From assembly GCA_012976225.1 (NCBI GenBank), contig JAAVVG010000021.1:310001-374000 (forward strand): a DNA stretch of 64,000 bases. Direction: 5' to 3'. This DNA comes from Golubevia sp. BC0850 (taxonomy: Eukaryota; Basidiomycota; Exobasidiomycetes; Golubeviales; Golubeviaceae). Each line of letters starts with the position of its first letter. Position 1 is the stretch's first letter. Both the position numbers and the translations under genes were made by a program. The notes below the pieces were generated by a model. The model saw nothing but the letters and a program-made list of their open reading frames with translations. It searched no databases and was not told where the DNA came from. Positions 54,992 to 64,000 of this stretch are shown here, in pieces.

Positions 54992-57900
54992 TTAGATTCG
55001 AGAGGGAAGTCCGGAGTGATGTGAAGCTGAATTGGAATTGCTGTTCAAGGAACAGAAGTAATGTAGAACTGCCCCCGTAGAGGTGACTGCGATGACACTG
55101 TTTCCGAGTCGTTTCTGACAACGCGGGCAGCTGGTGACGACGAAGAAGAAATGAGCCAAGGTGAACGGAAAGAGACAGAAGTTAGCAAGCTTCGTGAAGG
55201 AGACGGACGAAAAGATCTTCTCAAATTTACTCACGTTCGATTCTCCTCGACTCTGATCCTCTTCCTTAATCTGGCGATCCGTCTCTCCTCGACCTGCAAA
55301 TCCCTAGCTTGAGAAATCTCTCTCAGCACTCTAGCCTCGTTTCGATGAGCGGTCGATTGTTGAAGCGCTCGTCTAGTGAAGGAATGAATATCTTTCAATT
55401 TGACTAAAGGTGGGAGAAGATTGAGGACTGAGGAAGTGTCGAGACGAGCTGAATGTCTTGAGATTAAAGAGAGAGCAGGCTCCAATTGAAGAGATTGAGA
55501 AACTGCCGATGTAGAGATGGAAGTATCTTGGAGTTGCTGATTGGAAGGAGAAGAAGCGATCGGTCGCAGGTAGATTCTCAGTAGAGTCAAAAAAACATTT
55601 CTGTCTTCTTTTCTGGGATCTCTTTCCTTCTCCTTATCTTGACTCCTATTATTTCCCACAGGAGCAGAGGTAGAGCTTGAATTGTAGTTCCTATTCATCT
55701 CGACACCGAACTCGTTTTGATCATGTTCGTTTGAAGACATCTTCATCTCTTCTCTTTCTCTTCTTGAATTCTCATTCCAAACCCTTTTGCAGTATTCTTC
55801 TGCTTTGAAATGATCTTTCAATCTATGAACATAAATTCCAAGAGCACCTTCATGTTGACCCATCCTTCCCAAAAGAGTGGCCCTTGATTGGAAAAGAATC
55901 GTCGATTCCTCATCCAATTCAAGTTGCTCTTCTTTCTCGTCGTAGGATTTGCCAGCCACCTTATCGAATTTCAATTTCGCTCTGTTCTTGGATTTGAGTG
56001 ATTGGCTTGAATTGAAGCTTGGATTCGAGCCAGAAGGCATGTGTCCCAAGATCCTCTCCGAATCGTACTGAAGACTCGATTCCAAGAACCCAAGCATCTT
56101 CTTCAGAACCTTTCGTCTCTTTTCGACCTTGAGTTTAGTCTCTTCCTCGTTCTTGACAGCTGAATCTTTGGGACCATTTTCGACTTGAAGTTGAAGATCT
56201 GCAGCTTGTTTGAGGTATCCAAGGACGAGTTTGTCGTGTAACTCCGGTTCACCTTCTCCGAGAGCTGAGATGATGTGCTCGAGGTACTCTACGCAAAGGT
56301 CAGAATCGAAGGTTTCTAGGTCCGAAACGATGGCAAGCCTGGGAAAGTCAGCCACTTTGCCGGTGTCAGCGGTGAAGATCTGAGAGAGGAAGAGAAAAGG
56401 AAGGTCAGAGACTTTCGGGCCATGCAGAAAGCTGAAGAAATCTCACTACTCACCTCCATTCCTTTCTTGCTATCTTCACGCAGAACCAAATGAGCATTCT
56501 CAAGGATCACATCGATGAATCGTTCATCCAGATTCTGAAGATACCTAATTGTAGGATCCAACTTCTCTTCCGGGTCTTCTTCTTCATCAGCGAACTTCCT
56601 CAAGAGAGCCAAAGCCTTCCCATGTTGGTGCTTCGAGGAATAGAGAGATATCAAGTCGGAGAATTTCTGAGGATTTTGCGAGAAGAGGAAAAGAACACAG
56701 AGTCAGAACTTTAGTCGCATACACTCGTCCTCACTTCATTTGAACAGTCTCTAGAACTCACCTTTCTCTCCTCCAAAACACCCTCAACTTCCTCCACTTT
56801 ACACCAGTTCCTGACTCTACAAAGCGGACCGATAAGACCTGGTTTAGTCTTCAAGAAGGTTTTGAACAGAGCAGTGTCCACAACAATAGCGATCTCCTTC
56901 AAATCCTTTGGATCCAATTCGGTCAAAGGTAAAGAAGGAATTTCTAGAAGCTGTTCTGTAGTGATCTCCGGCTGGGTTTCTTGAAGATTATCTGACGAGA
57001 TGGTTGTTTGTAGTGGAATCGAATCAGAAGGATCTGAAGATTCGAGAAGAGGCATGAAGATCCTTCTACGATCAGCTAAGAACCTTCCTAAAGCGTCTAA
57101 AGCTTTTCTGTTGGTTGCTTCATTATCAGAATTAGCGTTCGCAGTCTGGTTGGCAACTGTTTTAACCGATCTGATGGAGCCGGATTCTCCAGCATCTTTG
57201 TCTTTGATTTGAACATGATCTCCAAAGATCATACTTGAAGGTCTTAATCCACCTGATAGAAGTGAAGTGAATCTAGATCTTTCCCTTGGACGAGCTTGAG
57301 GCTGAGATGGAGATGGAGAAGGAATTGGAGTTTCCGAAGGAGAAGAACTTGAAGAAGGAATTGGAACTGAAGAAGTTCCTTGAGGTTCACTTGAAGTAGC
57401 AGTTGAAGTCGAGATCGTCGAAGGAAGTTCTTCGACCCCGATTGAACTATCATTCGTTCCTTCATCTCTATTCTTTACGACTTCAACCTCGGGATCTATT
57501 CTTTCCTCACTTGACCTCTTCCTCCCACCAACGATTTCTTCCCAGCTATCTTTCTCTCTGCACAAATCTCCACTAATCTCCTTCGGAAAGAGACACAAAA
57601 CCTTACAAGGATTGAGTTCCAATTCCGTGAAGACATCAATGGCTTCTTCAAATTTACCCATTTTAAACAGTTCTAATCCATGTAGAGTTCTTAATTCTCT
57701 AGTTTTTTCTAACTTTTTACCAATTCCCAATCCTAGCATTCTTTCATCGATACCTTCAATTAATCTCAAAGCTTCAGTCCATTCCCCTTTTGAAACCAAT
57801 TCTTCGATTTGTAAATTCCAACTTTTCATTTCAAATTTCCAAATGCTAGATCCTTTCTTCTCTAGTAGAGCTCTATCGGTTGGAGTAGAAATCAAAAAGA

Positions 57901-59848
57901 AAGGAGGTTTGGATCCAGGGGAAGAAGTTAAATGATGAAGTTGATGGGATGAAGTGGAAGAGTTAGGAGGGAAAGGGAAGGTTTGGACTGGAACTAGAGT
58001 GGAAGAAGATCGGATTTGAATCAAAGATCTGAGATCTGGACCCTCTGAATCGGTTTCGTTTGAAGTTGAAGTCGAATAGTTTCCCCAACTTGCGAAAGAG
58101 TTTGAACTAGGTATGCCGGTTGGTTTTGGAAGTGCGCTTGGATGAAGACTTTGACTTCTTGTCATCGTACCTGTGTTACTGTTTTCACTTGAAACTTGAG
58201 TATCGTAGGGAGTTCCAGCCGGTAGGACTGCCACCAGATAAGGTTTTGCATAACTCAAATCCTCAGGAATTGAACCATTCCATTCTATTCCTTCCTTTCT
58301 ACTTGGTTTGCCGAATTCGTTCAAGAAGAATGAGTTCGTCTGACCTTCTTTGGAGAACAGAGTTTCTCCCTCATCTATCGAGAGAATGGATCTGGCAGTC
58401 TTGTTGGTCTTTGGACCCAGCCCGATGTATCCGGTCAGACCACCAAAGGCGGCTCCTAATCCTCCTCCTGATTGAGCAGCTGCAGTAGAAGTACCTGAGT
58501 GATCTTTCTTGGGATCGAATTCCTGATCATCTTGGCTAGCTCCAGACGAAGGTAGATTCAGCTCCTTGACTTTCCATGATTCAGAATTCGTGTCGACCCT
58601 AGGTCCAGTGGAACTGTTGAGGGGCACAAGAGTTCCAATTCCTAGCAAGCTCGAGCTGGTAGAATTCGAATTCGAGGACTGAGGTGGATTGGAAAAGACG
58701 CTGGAAGAGCTTGCGAGAGGAATGGAGAGAATCGAGTAATCGGTTGAGGAGTATCCGAGGAAGAGAGACGTCGGTGTTGGGAAGGCTAGAGATCTTGGAG
58801 AGTGAGGAAGAGAGATTTCCTGGAGGTCAAGAAGATAGCTAGTCAGTAAAATTGATAGCTTCTTTACGAGATAGATTAGAGCTCTCTGAGTGCAGCAGCC
58901 CATACCACCATCTCCCCGCTTCTTGGCTAGGTCACTCACCTTTGTGTCCCAGAACTCTCCATCTACCCATCTGAATAGTACCACTTTCCTTCTACAACCC
59001 ACGGCCAAGACAGTGACTAGAGTCATTATGCCCTCCTCTCCGTCTCCGCCGTTCCCACTATTGCCAGCTCTCGAGACATTCTGCAAGCCTTCCTTGACTC
59101 TCATCTCCCTTTCTTCCTTCTCTCTGACCAAATCCTCCATTCCTCTCAAAGATTGTCTCCAAGAAGGATCTGGACCTTTACCACCCGATAAGGTAGGATT
59201 TCTTTGTCTAGGTAGAGTTCCAGTAGGTCTATAAGCACCATTGTTCCTTCCCAAAGTGTTTGAAGTTCCAGCAGAAGAGAAAGGAGAAGATGGAGATAAG
59301 GATGGGCGATCATTTGAAGATGCAAGGTTATCTCTATGTATGAACCTTGAAGGAGGTTTCGGTGGTAAAGGTCTTCTTTGAACTGAAGTGTCTATTGAGA
59401 AAGTTAGAGCCGATTTAGTTTGTGGTAGAGTTGAGGTTGAGGATGAGGAGGGAGTTAATTGACTTGAAGGAGTTAATGAAGTAAGATCATGTAATGAGAT
59501 GACCGAATCTGTGAGATAGATAGAGAAAGGGGATAAGCAACAGATAGGAGATGGCAGATGGAGAAAGGGAATCGTCGACTTACCCGAGAGTGAAACCAAA
59601 GTGTTTGCTTCTTTGATGATTCCTAATTGATCGATTGATCTCTTACTGAAATCTGACTTGCTCTCTATCAGCTTTGAAGGACTGGTAGCATCTGTAGTAT
59701 CAGTTTCATCTGATTGAGGGTTGAGTCTATAAACGTTGATGGAACCTTGATGATTCCCTAAGATTAACTTGTTTGAATGAACTAAGATTGATTCAGGTTT
59801 ATCCTTTAACCCACTCAAAACCTCAAAGCATTGAAAAGCTTCGTGCAT
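54992..59848 (-). CDS. VPS39: Vps39/Vam6 subunit of HOPS
   Basis: HOPS tethering subunit that binds the Rab7/Ypt7 GTPase and drives fusion at the vacuole. Six exons give about 1,450 residues. N-terminal CNH-type beta-propeller: FEVLSGLKDKPESILVHSNKLILGNHQGSINVYRL, then STIPFLHLPSP, VAVGCRRKVVLFRWVDGEFWDTK and ISLPHSPRSLAFPTPTSLFLGYSS. Middle: helical clathrin-type repeats around LNLQIEELVSKGEWTEALRLIEGI and MGKFEEAIDVFTELELNPCKVLCLFP. C-terminal: LRIYLRPIASS, ALSLISRHSARLDTSSVLNLLPP, and a last exon CPRCQKRLGNSVIAV...VLHYFC, the family's zinc-ribbon-like end. Long Ser-rich inserts sit in the propeller and before the third quarter. Introns lie near 59525-59585, 58820-58940, 56650-56760, 56393-56452 and 55119-55233. 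Start ATG at 59848 chosen because the family's propeller begins there. Confidence 0.85.
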
Positions 59849-60043
59849 CCCAAGAGAGTCAGAGAGAGAGGAGAGAGGCTGCGATGTGGAATCGAAAATG
59901 CAACCTTCCAAATTCCATCCTCCTTCCCAATCATCGCAAATGTGGATCGAAAAGGCACTCAAGAGAACGAATTAACGAAAGAGGAAGAAGAGGAAGAAGA
60001 TAAAGTATGGAATTCCTTCTTCAACAGCCTCAGTCCTGAGAAA

Positions 60044-61544
60044 ATGAAATATTTTGCAAAGATGTTCGCTTCGCTGCCTGATCTAGCTGTACAGGAACCA
60101 ATGATGAGACTTCCAGCAGAGTTGAAACCCACACTGGACGGTATCCCTCTAGAACTGGTTCGTCCGATCGTAGATCTGGTTAGAAGTTCGGCAGACAGTG
60201 AAGAGAACTGTGTGGGAAGGCAGGCTGGTAAAGAAGAAGCAAGGAGGTAAGTGATAAGTCTTTCCCCAATGAGACACTCATTTTGAACTGACATATTTCA
60301 CTGAAACCGCCAATCTTCCCTTACCTTCAGAACAAGGGACCCCACTCTCAGAGCGCTAGCTCTCAGTAACAGGCAGAACTACGATCGTTTCCTTCCATAC
60401 CTTCTTCAAAACGTTACCATAGAAGAAGCAACCTTTGGATTCTATCAACTTCTCAGGAGAAATCCTCTTTCAGGTCAATTTGTCAAATCTTTCGGTCATA
60501 GAAGGAGGTCTAAGCGAGGGCGAAAGAGAAAAGAGATATCTGAAACGGACCTCTTTGTCACTCACTCTATGGCCAGAGAGAGACGGAGTATCAAGCTTCG
60601 CAAACATGGACGAGTTAAGCGTAACAATGCATTATGACATATTGGCCTACATTATAGCACGATTGCCCAATCTAGAGATACTTTTCCTGAAGAGAGATTT
60701 ACTTTTTTTCACAATGGTAGAAAGCATCGATGGAAATCCTTCAACTCCTTTCCACTGTTTAACGCACTCTTTGAAAAGACTTCATGTCCCGTTCAATGAA
60801 TCTATAAACAAGTCTATCTCTGCTAGGAATGCGCTCTGGTTACTTGTCTTCTGTGAAGGCTTAGAAGAAGCTGCAATAGGGTGCAGTTTGGACAAGAACA
60901 ATGACGCAGCTTATTTGAAAGAATACAGTCAGGATTTTAAAGGTCTATCAAGAGTCAAGAAATTGGCTATTGGATTCGAGGTTATATGGAAACAGGAGGA
61001 TAAGAGTTCATGGTGGCGGCCTTCAGAAGGAGAAGGAGAACGGCCGAACATCAAGTCTACAGCGATCCAAAACTTCCTATTAGTCACTAACTAATCAACT
61101 TCGTTAGAATTCACGTCGGAGGATGCGGACGAATCATCTGAAACTTCAAGTGGATTTCCCTTAATTCCAGTCATTTCAGCTCTTTCAAATTCTCACGAAA
61201 CTCTTTTGAATTTAAAACTTCTAGGATTTTTCTTCAGCAGACTAGATTCAGGAACCACAGAGTTTTCCAAATTCAAATTTCTTCGGCTTTTATCATGCGA
61301 ATTCTTCTCAATTGGAGCGATGCTCAGACCTCTTTCTGAAGTGAGTGAAGGTGCAGTCCCACCTCGACTGGAAATCCTACAGCTTTATAATTATAGGACG
61401 CAAGACTTTTCTGAAGATTCTCTTCTGGCCAACTTACTCACGGTGGAGATGTTCCCTTTCTTCAGGGAAGTTATCATTCCTACAAAAATCGACTTTATAG
61501 ACGCGATGAAAGATGGTTACCTTCAGGGGGAATTCGATCGTTGA
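60044..61544 (+). CDS. F-box/LRR-like protein, probably frame-damaged
   Basis: An F-box-like start (IPLELVRPIVDLVR after PAELKPTLDG) is followed, after an intron (GTAAGTG...CCTTCAG at 60248-60330), by TRDPTLRALALSNRQNYDRFLPYLLQ, then leucine-rich segments LPNLEILFLKRDLLFF, LTHSLKRLHVPF, SARNALWLLVFCEGLEEAAIG, and, further on, FKFLRLLSCEFFSIGAM and PPRLEILQLYN. Proteins of this type are substrate adaptors of SCF ubiquitin ligases. The frame changes once at about 60480, inside QFVKS / LSVIEGG, where one extra T in a TTT run explains the shift, and again near 61090, where no good donor joins the two frames. It may be a decaying member of a local family: the regions at 61548-62290 (minus) and 62470-62849 (plus) are homologous. 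Confidence 0.5.
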
Positions 61545-61547
61545 ATT

Positions 61548-62292
61548 CCTCTTTATTTCACCATCTCGTCTTCTTCGGGTCTGAAAGGAACAAAGGTCCG
61601 AGAGCCAGCTGCTTGAGCTTGGTAGCTAAACCTTTGAAAGTAGAACTGAACTCTTCTGAACATTTCACGTCATCCAAATCCACTCCAAAATCTAAAGCTG
61701 CCTCTTCAATCTGTCTTCCAAATACCAAAATAAATGTTGCATTCCTAGCAGAAACATCCCTTTGATGTAGTTGACCTCCCGAGATCTCTATCCTCTTAAG
61801 AGAATCAGCAAACATAGATAACGGTACCAACTTTCCGTCTACTCTCTCCAAAAAAGGAAAGAGAGAAGGGGCGTGATGATAACGGAGAGTCTCCAGATTC
61901 TTCGCCTTGCTGAGTATGAACGCCACTTGACCAGTATAAATTGAGTCTACTCCAGCAAGCTTGACTGGCATTTTCATCGTTTTCATGGAGGTCGGTTCTT
62001 AAGGAAATGCTCGTAACGTAGCTCAACGAACTTTGCGAGACCTATGTCACGCCTACGCCTCTGCTCATCTGTGTGTACAGGCATAGAATTGATGAGAACC
62101 ATAGATTTGATGAACTTGGCTGCTGTTGAGTCTCTCTTGAGAAGATCATAGAGACAGTGAACGTGGAGAGGAGAGAAGGTTGACCGTTTTCAAGAGCGCC
62201 GGTATGTAAAGAGCATATGATTTCTTGCATAGCAGAGCTAGAGTATTGAGAGTAGAGTCTCTTGGAAACCTAGAAAAATACGAAAATGAATT
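61548..62292 (-). pseudogene. Inverted N-terminal half of an F-box/LRR paralog
   Basis: Homologous to the plus-strand gene at 60.3-61.1 kb but reading the other way. Visible: an intron acceptor (TTTTTCTAG at about 62275), RDSTLNTLALLCKKSYALYIPALLKTV (compare RDPTLRALALSNRQNYDRFLPYLLQNV), LYDLLKRDSTAAKFIKSM, and LSKAKNLETLRYHH, DSLKRIEIS, DVSARNATFILVFGRQIEEAALDFGVDLDD and FKGLATKLKQLALGP. One base is out of frame between the first and second blocks (near 62150), and another shift separates the third. The F-box exon itself is missing. It stops where the homology to the middle of the plus copy ends. Confidence 0.6.
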
Positions 62293-62469
62293 GATCTAGT
62301 CAGTATACTCTAAGCTTGAAGGTCGGAATTGAAAGAGAAGTCTTCTCTCAGTCTCACCGTCTTCTCTTTTGCCTGGCAATCCTCTCCCCGTATGGCTCTT
62401 TGACTAAGGCCATCCCTTCCAACCGGTTCGGATCATTGGCGTCTGAATAACCGAATTCAAACTCTTTAA

Positions 62470-62849
62470 GACTATTTTCTAGGTTTACAGCTCTCAAGGT
62501 TCTCATGTTCGATGCTCTACCCGCCGTCACACTTTCTGGTCTGGTCAGGGCTTATCCTTATTTGTTGAAAGAGAACCATTTACCCGAACTTGAAGAGATC
62601 CATCTGTTGAGAAGCTTCTATAAGAATTCGGAGACCAGCATTATGTCCGGGGAAGACACTTTAGCTCTCTATCTGGTGAGTTTTCCGAGAATCAAAACTT
62701 TGAAGGTGGTGAGCTATCGGCTACCAAAGTACTGGAGAATGGAAGTCGGAAAGGAGTGGTTAACTCGACCTGCTTGGACCATGGCTAGAGAAGCATTGAT
62801 TAGAGCCTGTAAGAAGACAGGGATCGCGTTGGAGCTGGTAGATAATTAG
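62470..62849 (+). pseudogene. C-terminal half of an F-box/LRR paralog
   Basis: An open frame on the plus strand, RFTALKVLMFDALPAVTLSGL ... LPELEEIHLLRSFYKNSE ... FPRIKTLKVVSYRLP ... WTMAREALIRACKKTGIALELV. It aligns with the C-terminal half of the gene at 61.2-61.5 kb (FKFLRLLSCEFFSIGAM, PPRLEILQLYNYRTQDFSEDS, FPFFREVIIP). It has no start region of its own. Together with the inverted piece to its left it would make one full paralog. Confidence 0.55.
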
Positions 62850-63309
62850 TCTCTAAAGCGGTAATCAGATCATTTTCATCCTTCACCTCGAAGCTTCGTC
62901 TGAGTCTCCTTCTCTTTTCGACTTGACGGCGACGACGTCTCATCTCATTCTGTTCAAGATATTCTGAAAAATCCGGGGATCTGAAATGTCAAGCAACATG
63001 ACAACCAGGCACTTGGGACAAGCCACAAGATTCACAATTGAAGGCGAAAGAAACAGAAAAGAGATTTTACAAAGAAAAAAAGACAATAAAGGAAAGAACA
63101 GTCGGGTCCAGGATTGACCTCGGATTCCTCTCCGGCTTTTGGTTTGGTTGGTTGAATTGAGAGGTATATAGGAGAGAAGTGCGAGTAGGGTAGAGGGTGT
63201 GGAAGTTTCACTCTCTACAGCTCCAACCAACCGAAGGTTCCATTTGAAGCTTCCATTTTCATCTTTTCCATCAGCCCCATCCAGCCCGAAAATACTACAG
63301 TCCCAGCCC
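62850..63309. other. Spacer, no gene seen
   Basis: About 460 bp between the F-box fragment and the unknown minus gene. Contains a purine-rich stretch at 63030-63095. No tRNA or other gene could be folded or read here. Confidence 0.4.
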
Positions 63310-64000
63310 CTAGCGATTTTGACTGTCTTGAGAACCACGGCTTGCCTTTGGAGAAGACGGAGAAGAAATCTCATTCGCTAGTTTCTCCATGCTCTGAAGG
63401 GAAGGAAAGGGAGAGTGGAAGCGTCAGCGACAAGACCTACTTTGTCCAGTTCCTTAACTCAACAGTTACTCACAGCACTATCACCACCTTCACCACCATC
63501 CAAAGCTTCCTTGATCATACTGATTGTGCTTTCCAAACTTCTTCTCCTGTTACTTGGCGAACTCATCGTCGTTCCTAGACTGCTATTTCTTGAGTGACCA
63601 CGTCTGTGGGAAGAGGCACTTGGACCAGGAGAAGAAGGAGAAGAAGCAGAGATCGGAGTTCCACCTGGTGAAGAAGGAGTTGAGGGAAGTTCTTCGTCTC
63701 CTGGTACTGGAGAAGCGCGAGCTCCATCTGCCGGAGAGGCAGGTCCAGCTTCATCTGCATCTATTAGATCAGGTGGGAGTCTCTCGTTCTCAATGTCCAC
63801 CTTTCTAGCATCGTCGAAGTTGGTGATAGCATCCTTGATACCTTGAGATCCATCTGCAAGAGTTCCGTATGGAAGCTTTCCAGTTCCGGAAGCTCCCTTG
63901 AGCTCAGAAACACGTTCGGCTTCCTCACTGAGATGGAAGGTAGATAAGAAAACATCTGTCAGAAACGGAATAGAGCCGACATTGGAGATGGCTCCTCTCC
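63310..64000 (-). CDS. Unknown gene, C-terminal part only
   Basis: The gene runs off the right edge. The visible part reads [43 protein letters not shown], then [33 protein letters not shown], a Ser/Pro/Gly-rich disordered stretch, and [16 protein letters not shown]. An intron (donor GTGAGTAAC near 63470, acceptor CCCTTCAG near 63392) leads to a last short exon [21 protein letters not shown] and stop TAG at 63310-63312. I do not recognise the family from this part. Confidence 0.55.

Noticed and set aside
63060-63160. tRNA-like stretch near GGTCCAGGATTGACCTCGG
   Set aside because: It cannot be folded into a cloverleaf; no acceptor pairing or T-arm.

Overview
The window reads as a gene-dense stretch of a fungal nuclear chromosome, most likely a basidiomycete. 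Genes are split by many short introns (about 50-110 nt) with GTGAGT-type donors. About two dozen genes lie on both strands, intergenic gaps are short, and I see no transposon, rRNA, CRISPR array or operon. One intron-bearing tRNA-Val(UAC) is present. The exact lineage cannot be fixed from the sequence alone. A CARM1-type arginine methyltransferase, which ascomycetes generally lack, and a basidiomycete-like secretome argue against an ascomycete.

Layout. 1-5.4 kb: the 3' part of a Ser-rich membrane protein, then a DUF726 (Mil1/TMCO4-like) hydrolase. 6.1-8.1 kb: a decayed coiled-coil RING gene. 9-13.9 kb: a divergent pair, the Pal1 cell-morphology protein and PP4 regulatory subunit R2. 14.8-16.6 kb: a freestanding DUF2156 (lipid aminoacyl-transferase-like) gene with two perfect heat-shock elements upstream. 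17.3-21.8 kb: divergent glucose-6-phosphate dehydrogenase and proteasome beta6. 22.4-26.4 kb: a Tag1-like vacuolar membrane protein and an isochorismatase-family hydrolase with a GC-AG intron. 26.7-30.7 kb: a tandem pair of unknown paralogs, both with broken frames. 30.7-35.8 kb: a very long disordered/coiled-coil protein. 36.4-36.9 kb: a small secreted protein made of three Cys-containing repeats separated by Kex2 (KR) sites. 37.8-42.4 kb: divergent CARM1-like methyltransferase and NIPA-type magnesium transporter. 43.3 kb: tRNA-Val. 43.9-45.5 kb: a secreted protein with three WSC domains. 46.2-47.9 kb: a FAD monooxygenase with a frameshift in its GD motif. 48.6-50.7 kb: cyclopropane-fatty-acid synthase. 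51.5-53.0 kb: a second secreted Kex2-type repeat protein. 53.6-54.6 kb: the C-terminal lobe of an aspartic protease. 55-59.8 kb: Vps39/Vam6 of HOPS. 60-62.9 kb: F-box/LRR-like paralogs, one of which seems to have been split by a local inversion. 63.3 kb to the end: the 3' end of an unknown gene.

The housekeeping genes (G6PD, proteasome, PP4R2, PRMT4, Vps39, CFA synthase, NIPA, Pal1) join cleanly with consensus splice sites and uninterrupted frames. The lineage-specific genes (coiled-coil RING, tandem paralogs, F-box set, FAD monooxygenase, protease lobe) carry small indels or truncations. This contrast suggests accessory-gene turnover rather than uniform sequencing error, but read data are needed to prove it.

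The most novel candidates are the two secreted repeat proteins (36.4 and 51.5 kb). Both have a signal peptide, near-identical tandem units and dibasic KR cut sites, which is the layout of Kex2-processed repeat proteins such as repellents, pheromone precursors and ribosomal peptide precursors.
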